Shown here: positions 27,751 to 39,900 of the stretch, one piece after another | Position numbering within the stretch: the first letter of the stretch is position 1 | Layout of the letters: the number at the start of each line of letters is the position of its first letter | Source: Centropus unirufus | Lineage: Eukaryota; Chordata; Aves; Cuculiformes; Centropidae | DNA: 64,000 nt | Assembly: GCA_013397695.1 (NCBI GenBank) | Contig: VYZI01000043.1 | Location: 3,949,686 to 4,013,685 of the forward strand | Reading direction: 5' to 3' | Notes under the pieces: model-generated | The model's database searches: none | Seen by the model: the letters and a program-made list of their open reading frames with translations, nothing else | Told to the model about the DNA's origin: nothing | Made by a program: the position numbers and the translations under genes

Positions 27751-29039
27751 TATTGGAGAAGTGCTTTTTCACCTTCCTCGCATAGGAAAACCCCCAGGCC
27801 TGCCAGACTCCACATGTAACCAAGACAATACATATTATTTCTGTGCAAGGAATGAGGCAAAACTAACATAATGCCGCACCATATCCAAATGCTGAGACAG
27901 CTCAAGGAAATCAGCACCATGCTCACTCTGATGGCATTTACCTTCCTCCTCTTTCTCTCCTCCCTCCTCTGCCTGTAGCTCCCCCATCCAACCCCTCCAA
28001 ACATGTCCAGGGGGATCTTTAAAACTCTATAAAAAACATAAGAAGCTGTTTTCGACTATTAAGAGAGACTGTTGATAACACAGTTCCAATAAAAAAAGTC
28101 TATATATGTGCTTTCCACAGCTTCCCTTAGAAAATAATTCATTTCTCCCTGCATTATATTTCATGGTAACCTTGAGACTCAATATGTTCTGGATTACTGC
28201 ATCCATTTCTGTTTCTGCTCTAACGGCCCACCAGAGTATGAACCTTCCAACCAGAGTCCCCTAAATCTGGTGACTGGGGAGCTAGTTGTACTTTCTTGTT
28301 TTCCACTTGATAACTAGCCCCTTCCAGCATTGCTTTTATGGCAGTAATCTTCCTAGGCTGGTTGCAGATTGCTTGTCCTGGGTTGTTTTTTTTTTTTTTT
28401 GCTTGCTTGCATTTTTTTTTCTCCTGTCCTCCAGCCACTGGAGCCAATGGCCACTGTGGACTATCCATCATATTGTTTTTTATGTCAAGTTAGAGTAACG
28501 GGTCTGTTTACTCCTCCTCCCCCACTTCCAAATGCACTGCAGTCTGGCAATTGCTTGTGTGAATGAACTGCCCCTTCCATTTAGAGGAAGGGATCTGAGA
28601 TTGCCAATGCCTATCAATAGGCTAGAGATATCCTGGGTTTAATTTTATGGCTTCGTATTACAAATGACGGGGCAAAGGAATGAGGCTAAGCAAACACCTC
28701 TTTCCTCTTACTGTTTTGGAAAGTAAAAAACATTAGAAACAGCACAAAAGGTGCAGAGGAAATAAATCAAGCCAAGTCCTAACTGCCCATTGGTACAGCC
28801 TTGCTTAGTGTGGGGAGTCCAACCCTCACAAGTCCCAGCTGTGTCATGGAGTCTGGATGTTGTCCACAAGACAGCCTCCACTCTGCCCCATTTACATTTG
28901 CGTCTGAGACCCAGCCACATGTAGAATCATTCACTTCATTTTCTTTTTCTTCATTGCTCTGAAAAAAGAGATCAGGTGGAAAACGTCAGTGCTGCGAAGA
29001 GGAGTGAACTAGAGTTTAGGAAACGAGCCTGAGTGAAAA

Positions 29040-29560
29040 GGGCATCATTTATCCCTCCGAGCTCAAATCTGAATACACACTTACATTAAAATTTATAAGT
29101 AAAACACTTTTCCCCCATGTATGGGATAAAATCATATCTAAACTTTTCAGGAAATTAACCCAAAAGGATGGAGCTTCAGATTTTTTTCTCAACGTCATTT
29201 TTAGGATAATGAGAACTGTCCATTCTACTACTTCCCTTTCCTTCCCTCTCCCTCCTTTTCCTTCCCTTTGTCAGATCTGCAACAGTTTTTGCTCATCTGT
29301 CGGCAGATTTGCCTTCAGGTCCAGCCGAGTTAAAGGTGTGACAAAGGCCATTGTGCAGCTCTTCCCAAGGCCAATTCCTAGGGTTAGGCTGATCTCAGAA
29401 TCCGTACCATGTTTACAACTTCCATTTTTTAGAACAGGTTGAGTTCATTGGCATTAAAAATTCTCTATAGTGCATCAGTCTTAATCCAATTTTAAAAGGC
29501 AAGGCCAGCAACTGTGTTAAAGGGATTAACTCTTATTAAATATAGTGTATTTGAGTAAGC
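29040..29560. promoter_or_regulatory. Candidate enhancer with T-box, paired SOX and K50 sites
   Basis: AGGTGTGA (T-box half site, 29334-29341) directly abuts ACAAAGG and CCATTGTG (29341-29355), two SOX-like motifs in opposite orientation. Downstream lie TAATCC (29482-29487) and GGATTA (29523-29528), the K50 homeodomain motif used by OTX and DMBX proteins. No coding signal is present. Confidence 0.4.
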
Positions 29561-32500
29561 CCTAAGGGAAGGACTCCAGTTGCTCTTGTTTGCATGGATA
29601 GAGGCAGTCATACCAAGTTACATCCTAGGGACCTGGCAGTAAGCTCAAGCTATAAATTACATCTTTTTACAGGAAAATAGTTTTTGAAGTGTGGAGGTAC
29701 TTGGAAAATTGTGTCCTTGACAGGCTTTATAAACATTAAGAGGCAAACTCTTCATCTCCTGTAAATCCACATGGAAGGAAAAATGCAGGTGAGAAGTTAA
29801 CCTGTTGTGGCAGAAGAAGCTGGTACCCAGGTATCCCAGCAGAATGTGGACAGAAAACATGAAATTACATAGTGACTCCTTCCAGACCGTTTGCCATTTA
29901 CCCCAGGGACACAAACCTCTGGATCAGGAGTTTCCCCTGAGCTGCCTCACGTTGGCCCTGCGAGCTGCCTCCTCTGCCTGGAGGTGACTTTAAGGGTGCA
30001 GGCAGGGATCACCCTGCACAGAGGCTGTTTTCAGTTCACAACCGGGCAATAAAGAAACATTAGCAGCCCAGAGAGCCTTGTCTCACTGCTTCTACAGACC
30101 AGTAGACCTCCTCGTATGTTCAAATCTAGATATGGGAAACAAATTGTGTTGACTTAAAGGCAACCTAACATTGACTAAAAGACCTGACTTGGTGAGCTTG
30201 AATGTGTGAAATCCCTTCTTATCTGCCTCACATGATATAAGCAGCACATGGGAACAATACTCAGTAGCTCTAAAACAATAGTGAATTCGAGCCCAACTAA
30301 CAAATCCCTGCTTATTCATTTCTAATGGGAGCAACAGAAGATATAGGGATTTGTAAATATTTTAACCTAGCTAACAGCTGCTGCTAGGGAGTTTTCAAAA
30401 GCACGGCCTTGGAGAATGACCTTAATTCTGATTCAAAAAAAGATCATAGATTAAAGAGGAACTTGTCATCAGCTATTCCCTATAATTAGTTTAATATGAT
30501 CAGCTCTCCATGATAACAAAATACAGCGTCAGAGCTGCCCAAATAGAAACTTCCACTGGATAATAAATAGTGACAGATTTCAACCAGATGGCTTTACCAG
30601 ACTGCAATGTTGCAAGTGATTTTGAAGCTCAAACATTAGTGCTTATTACTTAGGATCAGCCAATAGCTGACAGAGATCTGCACACGGTTCCAGCTGGGGT
30701 ATAAAGGCAGCTAAAACAGATGGAAAAAGACTTTGATTAAGGTGGAAAAGATAATTTTTTAAAATTACTTTCACTGAATGCCCAAAGCCTTGGGAGTGCG
30801 ACACACTGTTCTTCAGACGGGGACTTCCCTTCTGCAGATGGGCAATAAACTGAGCATCCCCGTCACCTGCCAAACCCAGCACAGGTGAGACAACGCCCAG
30901 CAGCTGCAGGAAGGCAGCAGGAAGCACCAGAATGTAATTTCTGAGCATCTTTCCAAGGCTTCTTGGAGTTGCCTTCAGCTCTGACAAGGATCCAAAGAAG
31001 GGGTGGGCAGAGGAGGAGAAATCTGTGAGAGCCCTTTAGGGAAGAGGCGCAGGGGGGAACGCATACACTCCACAGAGACGCACTTTGCCTTTGTCCCCAC
31101 AAGGCTGGACATCCATGAGGACAATTCTAAATTGCCTTATGGCTGCCACCAGCAACAGTCAGAAGGTTTGTTGCCAGCAACAGAAAAAAACATTGTAAGT
31201 CCCTGACTCCAAAATCTGGGGTATGAGATCAGTCACATTTGCCTCACGCAGTTGCTAAGGGCTTAGCGAGGCTGATCCAAGCTATAGGGCAAGAGATATG
31301 TTCACCTGGACCAATGAGCTGGAGGCCCTGGAATATCTGTTTAAAATGGTAACAGCACAGCCCTCTCCCCTAGTTCAACTCCAACTTAAGATAAACCTCT
31401 AGTACTTAAGCCTATGCGGTGTCATAGGTCACTGGGACTGGAACTAGTGACACCGGTTGCTGGCCAAGGGAAGTCCAGCTCCTTTTCTTCCACAGAAACC
31501 TTTGGAAATGCATGTTGCTGGTGACTAGAGTGAGGTTTGCACTAAAGGGACACCTGTACAACCCGTATGATGAAAAAGGCTGAAGGCCTCCCCCACTGTG
31601 TCCTACTAATACACCTCCACACCAGGTGAACAAGGTCCCCCAGCAAGAGGAGGACCAGCTAATACCAAGCCTATATCCTCCCTTCCTAATCACCCTATGG
31701 GGGACAAACCCAAGCCACTTGGGCACACATGCCACCAGCACCCACTGTTCCTGTGCAGTGAGATGGATGTGGGGAGGAGGAGGGACACCACAACAAACTG
31801 TTTTTCCCTTCCTGAGCTCAAAGATACATTTTAGCTGTCTACTTACTGCTCCAGTCGGGTGAAAGCTCCTGGTGTCTGAAGGGGCTTTCTTGCTTCTCTG
31901 GCATTATGGCCAAAATATCATTAAGACTCCTGTAGCTGGAACTGAGCTGTCAGTAAGAGAGAGAACTTGACTGAAGGCATTTTTGCAACCAAGGGATTTT
32001 AATTTTTCCTCCTTCTTCTGCCTTATCCAAGAGAAAGAAATATAACAAAAAACAAGACAGGGATTTTTCAGCTGAATTTATTTCTTCCAGCGTTTGCTGC
32101 AATGGGGACATGTTTGGTTTTGCTGCTTGCTTGCTTTTTGCAGAGTTTTTTATGAGCTATTCACATCAAATGTAACAAAAAGCAATGGAGAGTAGAAAAG
32201 GCTGAAGAAGAGAGCTGGATGCTCTGGGCTCCAAACCTGGGGCCTAAACTCTGCTCACAGCTGCTTTTTTAAGGTAAAAAATTGAAATGCTATTGCAGGA
32301 GTAGTGATACAGTGAGCTTCACAGATTTCAGTCAGGTTCATACAGACAACAAAGGAGTGGATTTTATAATAAAATCTTACAAAATATATCAGCATGCTGA
32401 ATAATTGCATTAAGTCTCAAAATGTTCCCACCAGGTTGTTCAGTGACGCTGTCTAGAGCTTGAATTGTTAAGTCAAGAGATAAGAAAGAAAATTAAAAGA

Positions 32501-33427
32501 AAATATCATGCATTTCTTTTCTCATTTTCAGACTTTTAAAATGATACTTGGGTCCTTTTCTGCAGCTTGATTAAAAGTTGGACAGTCTAATAATATCACA
32601 GGACTCCCAGACCTGGAGATTTGAGGGGAAGGACAAATGGAATTGCAAGACAGTCTGTAGCCTTTTGCAACTTGTTTTTCAACGAACAGATAGATTACCA
32701 GCAATGAGCTCAAACCAGGTATTCCCACATCCCACACCTTCTCCCTGAACAGGTAAAAAATATAGATTCAAATCTAAATGTGGAGACAAAAAAACCCTCA
32801 CTCCCAGTCACTACTCAACTCTTGAAAACAAAAAAGATGCTGTCAGTCTACCAAATGCTTTTTGGGATAAGCTTTTCCCAAAGAAATGTCTTTCTTTTTT
32901 TTTTTTTCATAGAGATCAGCCCCCTAGCACAGAGCCCCGTTGCAAATTCCCTGATGCTTGTTTGACTTCATTAGCACAAAAGCAAATGAAGGCGCTTTCC
33001 CCATTGTCCTGCTCCAGTGGAAGAGCACTGAAAAGGCAAAGTACCAGTGACCTGTGGAAACTCTCCCAGACTGCTCCACCACAGGGACAGAAAACGTCCC
33101 ATTACCTCCACAACTCTCTGTTGAGCTCTTTCAAGATCATTTTACCTGCTAACTTTCTGCAGCTGTTTTGGAAAAGGCAGAGCCCCAAACCTCAGGACTA
33201 CATCTTCCAGGTTGTGTGACAATTGTAGCTTCCCCAAAGACCAATGGGGAGGAGAAGCACATTGGAAAAAATCCAGATACTACCTTTCAGAAGATTTTTC
33301 CCACCTGACACTCGATCCCCTGGGCCTGATTGTGGGCTGCTAGCTCTGACCCACTGTCTCATCCCTGTCCTGCAGTGTGGGACTGGGACTGGTGAGGGGT
33401 ACATTTGCTCTGGGGATGCTCTGGGGT

Positions 33428-33910
33428 TCATAGAATCATAGAATGTTTTGGGTTGAAAGGGACCCTTCAAAGTCATCTAGTTCAATCCCCATGCAATGAG
33501 CAGGGGCATTTTCAACTCAAAGGTTTCTCAGAGCCTCATCGAACCTAACCTTGAATGTTTCCAGGGATGGGGCTTCTATCACTTCTCTAGGCAACCTATT
33601 CCAGTGTTTCAGTACCCTCACTGTAAAAAAATTCCTCCTTAGTCTAGTCTAAATTTACCCTCTTTTAATTCAAAACCATTACCTTTGCCTTATCAGTACA
33701 GGCCCTGCTAAAATGTTTGCCCCCATCTTTCTTATAACCCCCCTTGAAGTATTGAAAGGCCACAAGAAGTTCTCCCAGAATCCTTCTTTTCCCCCCCACC
33801 GAACAGCCCGAGCTCTCTCAACCTTTCTTCATAGGAGAGGGGTTCCATTCTTCTGATAATTTTTGTGGCCCTCCTCTGGACCCAGTCCAACAGGTCTATA
33901 TTTTTCTTGT
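33428..33910 (-). mobile_element. CR1 LINE 3' fragment, about 480 bp
   Basis: The + strand starts TCATAGAATCATAGAATG and continues GTTGAAAGGGACC, then CAGGGATGGGGCTTCTATC, ATTCCAGTGTTTCAGTACCC and GTGGCCCTCCTCTGGACCC, all in the order of the CR1 3' UTR and ORF2 end read in reverse. It is the best preserved and longest CR1 copy in the window. It is 5' truncated at about 33910 and cannot encode a protein. Confidence 0.97.
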
Positions 33911-36900
33911 TCCAAGTAATGAAGTTTCCTGCTGATCACCCTTTTCCTCCATTAGCATTTCCCTATTCCAAGTCTGGTGCTGAAGAGATAAAATCAGCAG
34001 GTGACACAAGATGCTCTAAAATCAAACCATTTCTGAGCTGCCCAGTGCTGTGCTGACCGAACTAAAGGCTGATTCTGAAAAATCCTTGCCCTGTACCACA
34101 ACACATCTGCAGGGCCATCATTGCCTGGTGGAAAACTACTCCCGCTTGGGTCTATGGAGGAAAAAACAAGTCCTCTGAAGGCTACTTGCACAAGTCAAGA
34201 TGGGGGCTCCATTAAGCACCTGCTGTCCCTGCTGCCTCCCTGTCCACTCTGACCCAGCACGGCTCCTCTGAAGGGCTTCATGAAAAGATCCCACCTTCCT
34301 CTGGGAGGGGAAAAAAAGAAAATGGCTTAGCTGCAGAGGGAAACACAGCTACTATTTGCTATTCAAATCAGGAGTCACTTCTGGGCACAGGTCAATGAGA
34401 AAGGGAAACTTTGAGACTGAAAGGATATGGACATTGGAGATTTTCATCCAAAAAATAGTGTTTACCAGTTTCATGCACCCTCTGCAGTCAAACACACCCT
34501 ACAATGCTGGGCAGACTTCAAAAGGGCCCTTTCAGTGTGGCTGAGCAGAGGGAATCTGGGGGTCTTGGGGGAGCTTAACCAAAGATTATACACGTCTCTC
34601 TAGTCGAGGACAAAGCTCCCGCACCCGCGTAGTTAGGGACCACAGGGAAACATTCTCCTTCTTGCAGATGCACAGTGGGTCAGGTATGCCTGGTGGTGCA
34701 CTAGGCCAGCACAGGGCACCGGAGGTAGAACATCTTGGAGGTCTTCAGTGGGTTTTCTCAAAGGTGAAACAGGATCCATGGCTGATGGTGCAGGCTGGAA
34801 TGAGAAGCAGCAAAGAGGGGCTTGGGGCATCCCTCCTGAGCTGAGTCCATGGGAGGTGTTTCAAACACGTCGGGCAGGACTGCTCCCCACCTGCCTGTGA
34901 TCAGCCAACACGTGGCAAAAGCGTGTCATGTTTGACAACCTTTCATAATGGGAAAACATCCAAAGAGTCTGCCCAGACGCTCTCAATGAGCTGAGCATCA
35001 GAAGGGCTTCGTTTCAGCAAGTTTCCATGTGAAGGGGAGTTTCCTCACTTTATTTAACTTTTTTATGTTAAATAAAGATATTCCTGCAGCATCAGTTTTC
35101 TTTAATACCCTCTTTATGCCACACTCCATATTTACTTATGTCCTTTGATGACACGATGCCAAAATCATCTGCAGACAATTTTGACTTCCCAGTGAGATTT
35201 GCACCAAACCACATTTCTAAGAGCTCGAATTCCCTTGGGGACAGATTTTTTTTTTCTTTTTGTCTGGGCAGCTTCCCAGCCAGCTTGAAGGAAGGATCCA
35301 TGATGAGAAAAGATCCCATCCCCGCTCTGGGGCAGGGTATGGCATTGAATGAGTGGGAACTCCATCTATGCCTCCCTCCCTACCCCGGTGTGCCAAGGGG
35401 ACAAAGCTAAGTTAATGCCCTCCTGCTCATATCAGCAAAGTGTTCAGGGCTCTATCAGACATGGTAGAAAAATGCTGGGACAGATTTGTCCTGCTCTTCC
35501 AGAGCAAAGCATGAGTAAAATGAATTCACAATGCTGTAACAATTCCACTATTCATCCTCTTCATCCTCCAGGCAGATTGCTGGATGCCAGGCTAGACAGT
35601 GAAGCAAACCCCAGTATCTCCACCCTGTCAAGTGTAGAGATACAAACCGGAAGAAGAAATCAATGGATTTTAACTGTTTTCCCACAGCACCCACGGAGAG
35701 ATGGGATGGGCACCTGCTCCCTGCCAAGACCTAAAACAGCAGGGCCCCCAGGGGACCACAGCAGTTCCCCATGACTCCTCTGAGCCCCAAATTTTCCCAC
35801 ATCTGAAGCCAAGTAGCACTAATCCACACACATATACTAAAGTCCCCAAGATGAAGCATAGCAATTCTACCTCCTGCAAGAGAAGGGAGTGGGAGGGAAA
35901 GGAGAAAAAGTCAATATTTGATTCAGGTTTGGAAGAAGAGCTTGGTCTGAGCTTGGTTTAAGAGCTCAATTACTCCTCACTACCACACTTGCACACATCT
36001 ACCCTTAAATTAACAAATAACTAATTTTTAACACAGTCAAAGTGGCTTCAGATGTGAGCCGGTTCAGCAGCGCATTATCAGTATCGTGTTTGTTTTTCCA
36101 TATTGACTGTGTGTGTAATATAATCCTTGTTTATGATAATTGATTTTCCTTGGACTGCCTTCCTGGGAATAATATGCACACTTTTAAACTCTCTCTTTTT
36201 AAAGATCAAATGGCATTTAGGCCTGGTGATTTGAATCTGAGTTGGTCAGAGCATTTAATACAATAAGAGTGAGCTTAAAGGAAAGCAGTTAAACCCTGGA
36301 TATTTTTCTTATTGCGTAGCCTGAAAAACCTTGAATTGAGAGGGAAGTTTGCATCTATTTTCTTGTCATCTATTTTAAAAGCTGTCAGAGTTGGTTAGTC
36401 TCTCTTAAAATTAGTCCTTTGGATCATCTTCTTACTAAAAACAAAATCTGAGCTTTTTTTTTTTTAAAGCGATAGCGGATTAGGGCAAGAAGCTTTGTTT
36501 AGCTAAAGCGAGGGATTAGAGGAGATTTGCCCCCATAAAGTTGTGGTTTGATGGTGCTTTTATCCCTGGATGTTGCTAAAGCTGTGTTGCTTCAGGATTA
36601 GGAGCATACAAAGAGTCTCCTTGTGCTGTTTCACAGCCAAGAGAAAGACAGGGGGGAGAGGGAGAGACAGGGGAACACATGCAACAGAATTGGGAATTCC
36701 TCGGTCACACAAATCTAAAGTTTAAACCCCCTGACACAAACTTTGCTGGACACGTTGTGAATGCGAGATGGCCAGACCTCTAGTGGGAACGGTGGATGGT
36801 GGAGTGGAGGGGGTGAGGCTGCCTGAACCACCACCTCCCAGCCTCCCTTGGGAAGTATTTCTCCTGGATGAAATTTGGACCATCATCAGCAAAACCTGAT

Positions 36901-39900
36901 GGAAAGAAGACACAGCATTGCTCCAGACACGCTGGCGTCCAACATGGGGAGACAAGGCCATCTAACCTATTCAAACACTGGCCAGTTGTGCAAGGGGCAA
37001 GTAGACCTCAGCCTTCCCACCTTTGGAAGATGCTTAAATCTTTGCATAAACCTTAAAACATGTGCCAATGAGATGTCCCACCAGCCAGAGCCGAGTCCTG
37101 GGCTGGCTCTGCCATGAGTCTGAGGGGAAACAGAGAAAGTGTAAAAGCACCACGTAACAATATTCTTGCAAAACAGCTTTAAATAAAGTAGGAAGGAATC
37201 AAGACCAGGCACCAAGTGCTGATGGCGCATCATTTCCCCTGCCCACAGGCCTGACAGGCATTAGTGGACAGGCTGGTTTATTTGGCAGGAGCAAGGGACC
37301 TATGAATACCTGAGGTTTTACACGTATGGGAGGATTACCTCTACCCAAAGCACAACATTATGGGGCTTTATTCTTGTCAGCTCCTTCTGCATGACAAGAT
37401 AATTTCAAAAACAGGAACGAGTGACAGGAAAAAAAAAAAATCACAACTCAAATTCAACAAAACCCCTGATTACTTCCATCCTTTGGCCATTTATGTATTT
37501 ACCCCAGTTTTAAAAATATTTTGGAGGGCACAGAATCATGCCTTGATACCTGCAGCCCTTGCGGCAAAGTTGTGAGAGTACACATGGGGTACCACATCGG
37601 GCTGCGGGGTCTACAGACTCCTTACTCTGCAAACTCCATTGTGTGTGACCCTGCATAGTTGTGCCAGAAAGAAAAAAAGGAGGATCCTTGCTTACGTGGA
37701 GTGAGGGAATCATGCTCTTCTCTTCAAAACAGGAAATTAGATTTCATTAAAAGAGATATTACCCCTTAGAAAGAAGCCCTAAAAACCCCTCTTGTCTCTA
37801 GCAGACTATTATATTAACTTTTTTTCTGGACAACCAAATACTACTGAAGATCTGAGACTTTAGCAAAAGAGTGTAGGTTAAACACATGCATTTGTGCATG
37901 TATTTGAAAATAGGTATGTTTTTAAGCAAATGCTTTTGCTCATTCGACTTGATACCCAACAGATGGTTGAGAAGCTTTGTTAAAACCAAATTGATGCTGA
38001 GCCCATGAAGGAAAAATAACCATGATAGCAAAATTAGGCAAATTATCTTGTTTAAGCTACTATTACTAATGAATACGATCAAGATTTGAGAAAAGGACCC
38101 AAGAAAATAAATATAAAAGTGGTGTTATACAAATAAAGCAAGATTTCTCCAAGCCAGAGGACACGTGCTCTTGCTAGTCAGGCTCCATCTGACTGGATGC
38201 TGATGCTGAGCCAAGGTCTGCTCCAGCCACGCTCAGCCCTGCTGGGAGCCTGTCCACTTAGCCATGTTTTCCTCTCCCTAACTCCTCAGATAGCCTGACC
38301 ATTTCATCTCTCAGGCTTGAAATCAGAAATAATGAGAGCAGTTTGAGCCAAGTGAGATTCCTAACACCCATCTGAAGAAAATCCAGCTGTTTCAACATTT
38401 TTCCAGTCTGAAAGGGGGTTAAATAAATTGGAAATTTCATTTTTCCTGCAGAACAACAATTGTGGATGGCAAAAGAACACCTGGAAAAGTCAATGTATTT
38501 CATTTTTCGTGGAGCAAGAGGAACAATATTGTTTCAGTGCTCTGGAAATCTGTTCTGCTTTGCTTTTGCCTTTGCTTTATCATAAGAAAACGCAACATGA
38601 AGTTCCATGTCTCTCTGATGCATTTAGGGATGCCACCCTGTTTTGCCTGCATCTCCAGCACTGGACCGCAGATTCCCTTGATAGACCAAAAAAAGTCAAT
38701 TAGATACAAGAACAATGCCTTTTGGCAGGTGCAGTCTCCCAGAAACACCAAACCAGTGTAGCTCACCTGGCAGAAATACACCTCTCTGACAACACTGCTC
38801 CACTGGGAAGTACAATTTAATTTTACTTAATGTGTAAATGTATGGTTTGCTGTCATTAAAAAAAAATCCCAAATATTGACCAAACTCAAAACCGGATCCA
38901 CCTCTCTTTCAGGTTTTTTTTTTGTTTTTTTTTTCTAGTGGCAAAATATTAGTCCACATTTCCATCCTAGAAGGGTGGTATAAAGGCACAAAAATCATCC
39001 ATCTGTTGTTCTGGACAAGCCCTCCTGTTCTCTTTTGTTTCTTCCAGATGAGCAACACGTCAAGATATCCTGGGCTTTTCTTTCCTTGTTTTGGGGTGAA
39101 ACAGAGGTTCAAAGCTCATTAACTAGGATGTACAGATAATATCCTATGGACTTCAAAGCTTCTTAAAGCTGGTGTCTTGCTCCTGCTGCTGGAAGGTAGT
39201 ATGAGATGAGGATGAGACCCTAGGAGGGCCGTCTGACCCCAGAACAGCCACATTAAGAGGTTTTTTGTTGGACCAGCAGTTTGCAGAGGGGCTAGAGGTT
39301 GTGGAATGGGTAGGAAATGCGTCCTGGGGTGGGCTCTTGGAGAGCTGCTCTTCTTCAATTGCCAGTGCCCAGCCGCTCCTCTGCAACTCTGCATGGGGAA
39401 ATGCCCTTCCCCTTAGCTCACAGGAGGGTGAATAGAACCCCAGGCTGATATGGGATACAGACGTCATCTCTTTCTGCCCACTCGTGCATCTGAGGTCTCT
39501 TGTGGGGCACTCGCTGGCAGCAGAGCACTGTGGCTTAGGGATGAACCTTCCTAAACAGCAAGAATTTTCTCTCAAACATCTCTGAATCATATGACCTTCA
39601 AAAAAAATCAGAAGGTAAAATAAACATATAAAAGCAGCCAGGGTATTTGGCCTGGCTGAACCCCATCAGGGCTGTGGAACTGGAGGAATGCATTATCAGT
39701 TCCCAGCAATTTTTGATTTTTCCCCAGTGTGGGACTGCAGAAGTGGCCTTATTGAAAGGCCAGAATCTGCTTCTATTTCAGCCACTGACAGGTACATTTA
39801 TATTAAGTTGATTCCCCCTTGAAATTACCCAAGTTTAAAGAATTATCTGTCTGCAAGGAAGGAAAAAAAAAAAGGAAACCTTGCACCAGCAGTGGCTGTT

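Larger units (their letters stand above)
26648..33427. other. Intergenic, apart from listed repeat and enhancer block
   Basis: No coding exon seen. A 15-T run lies at 28386-28400 and a 13-T run near 32895. Confidence 0.55.
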
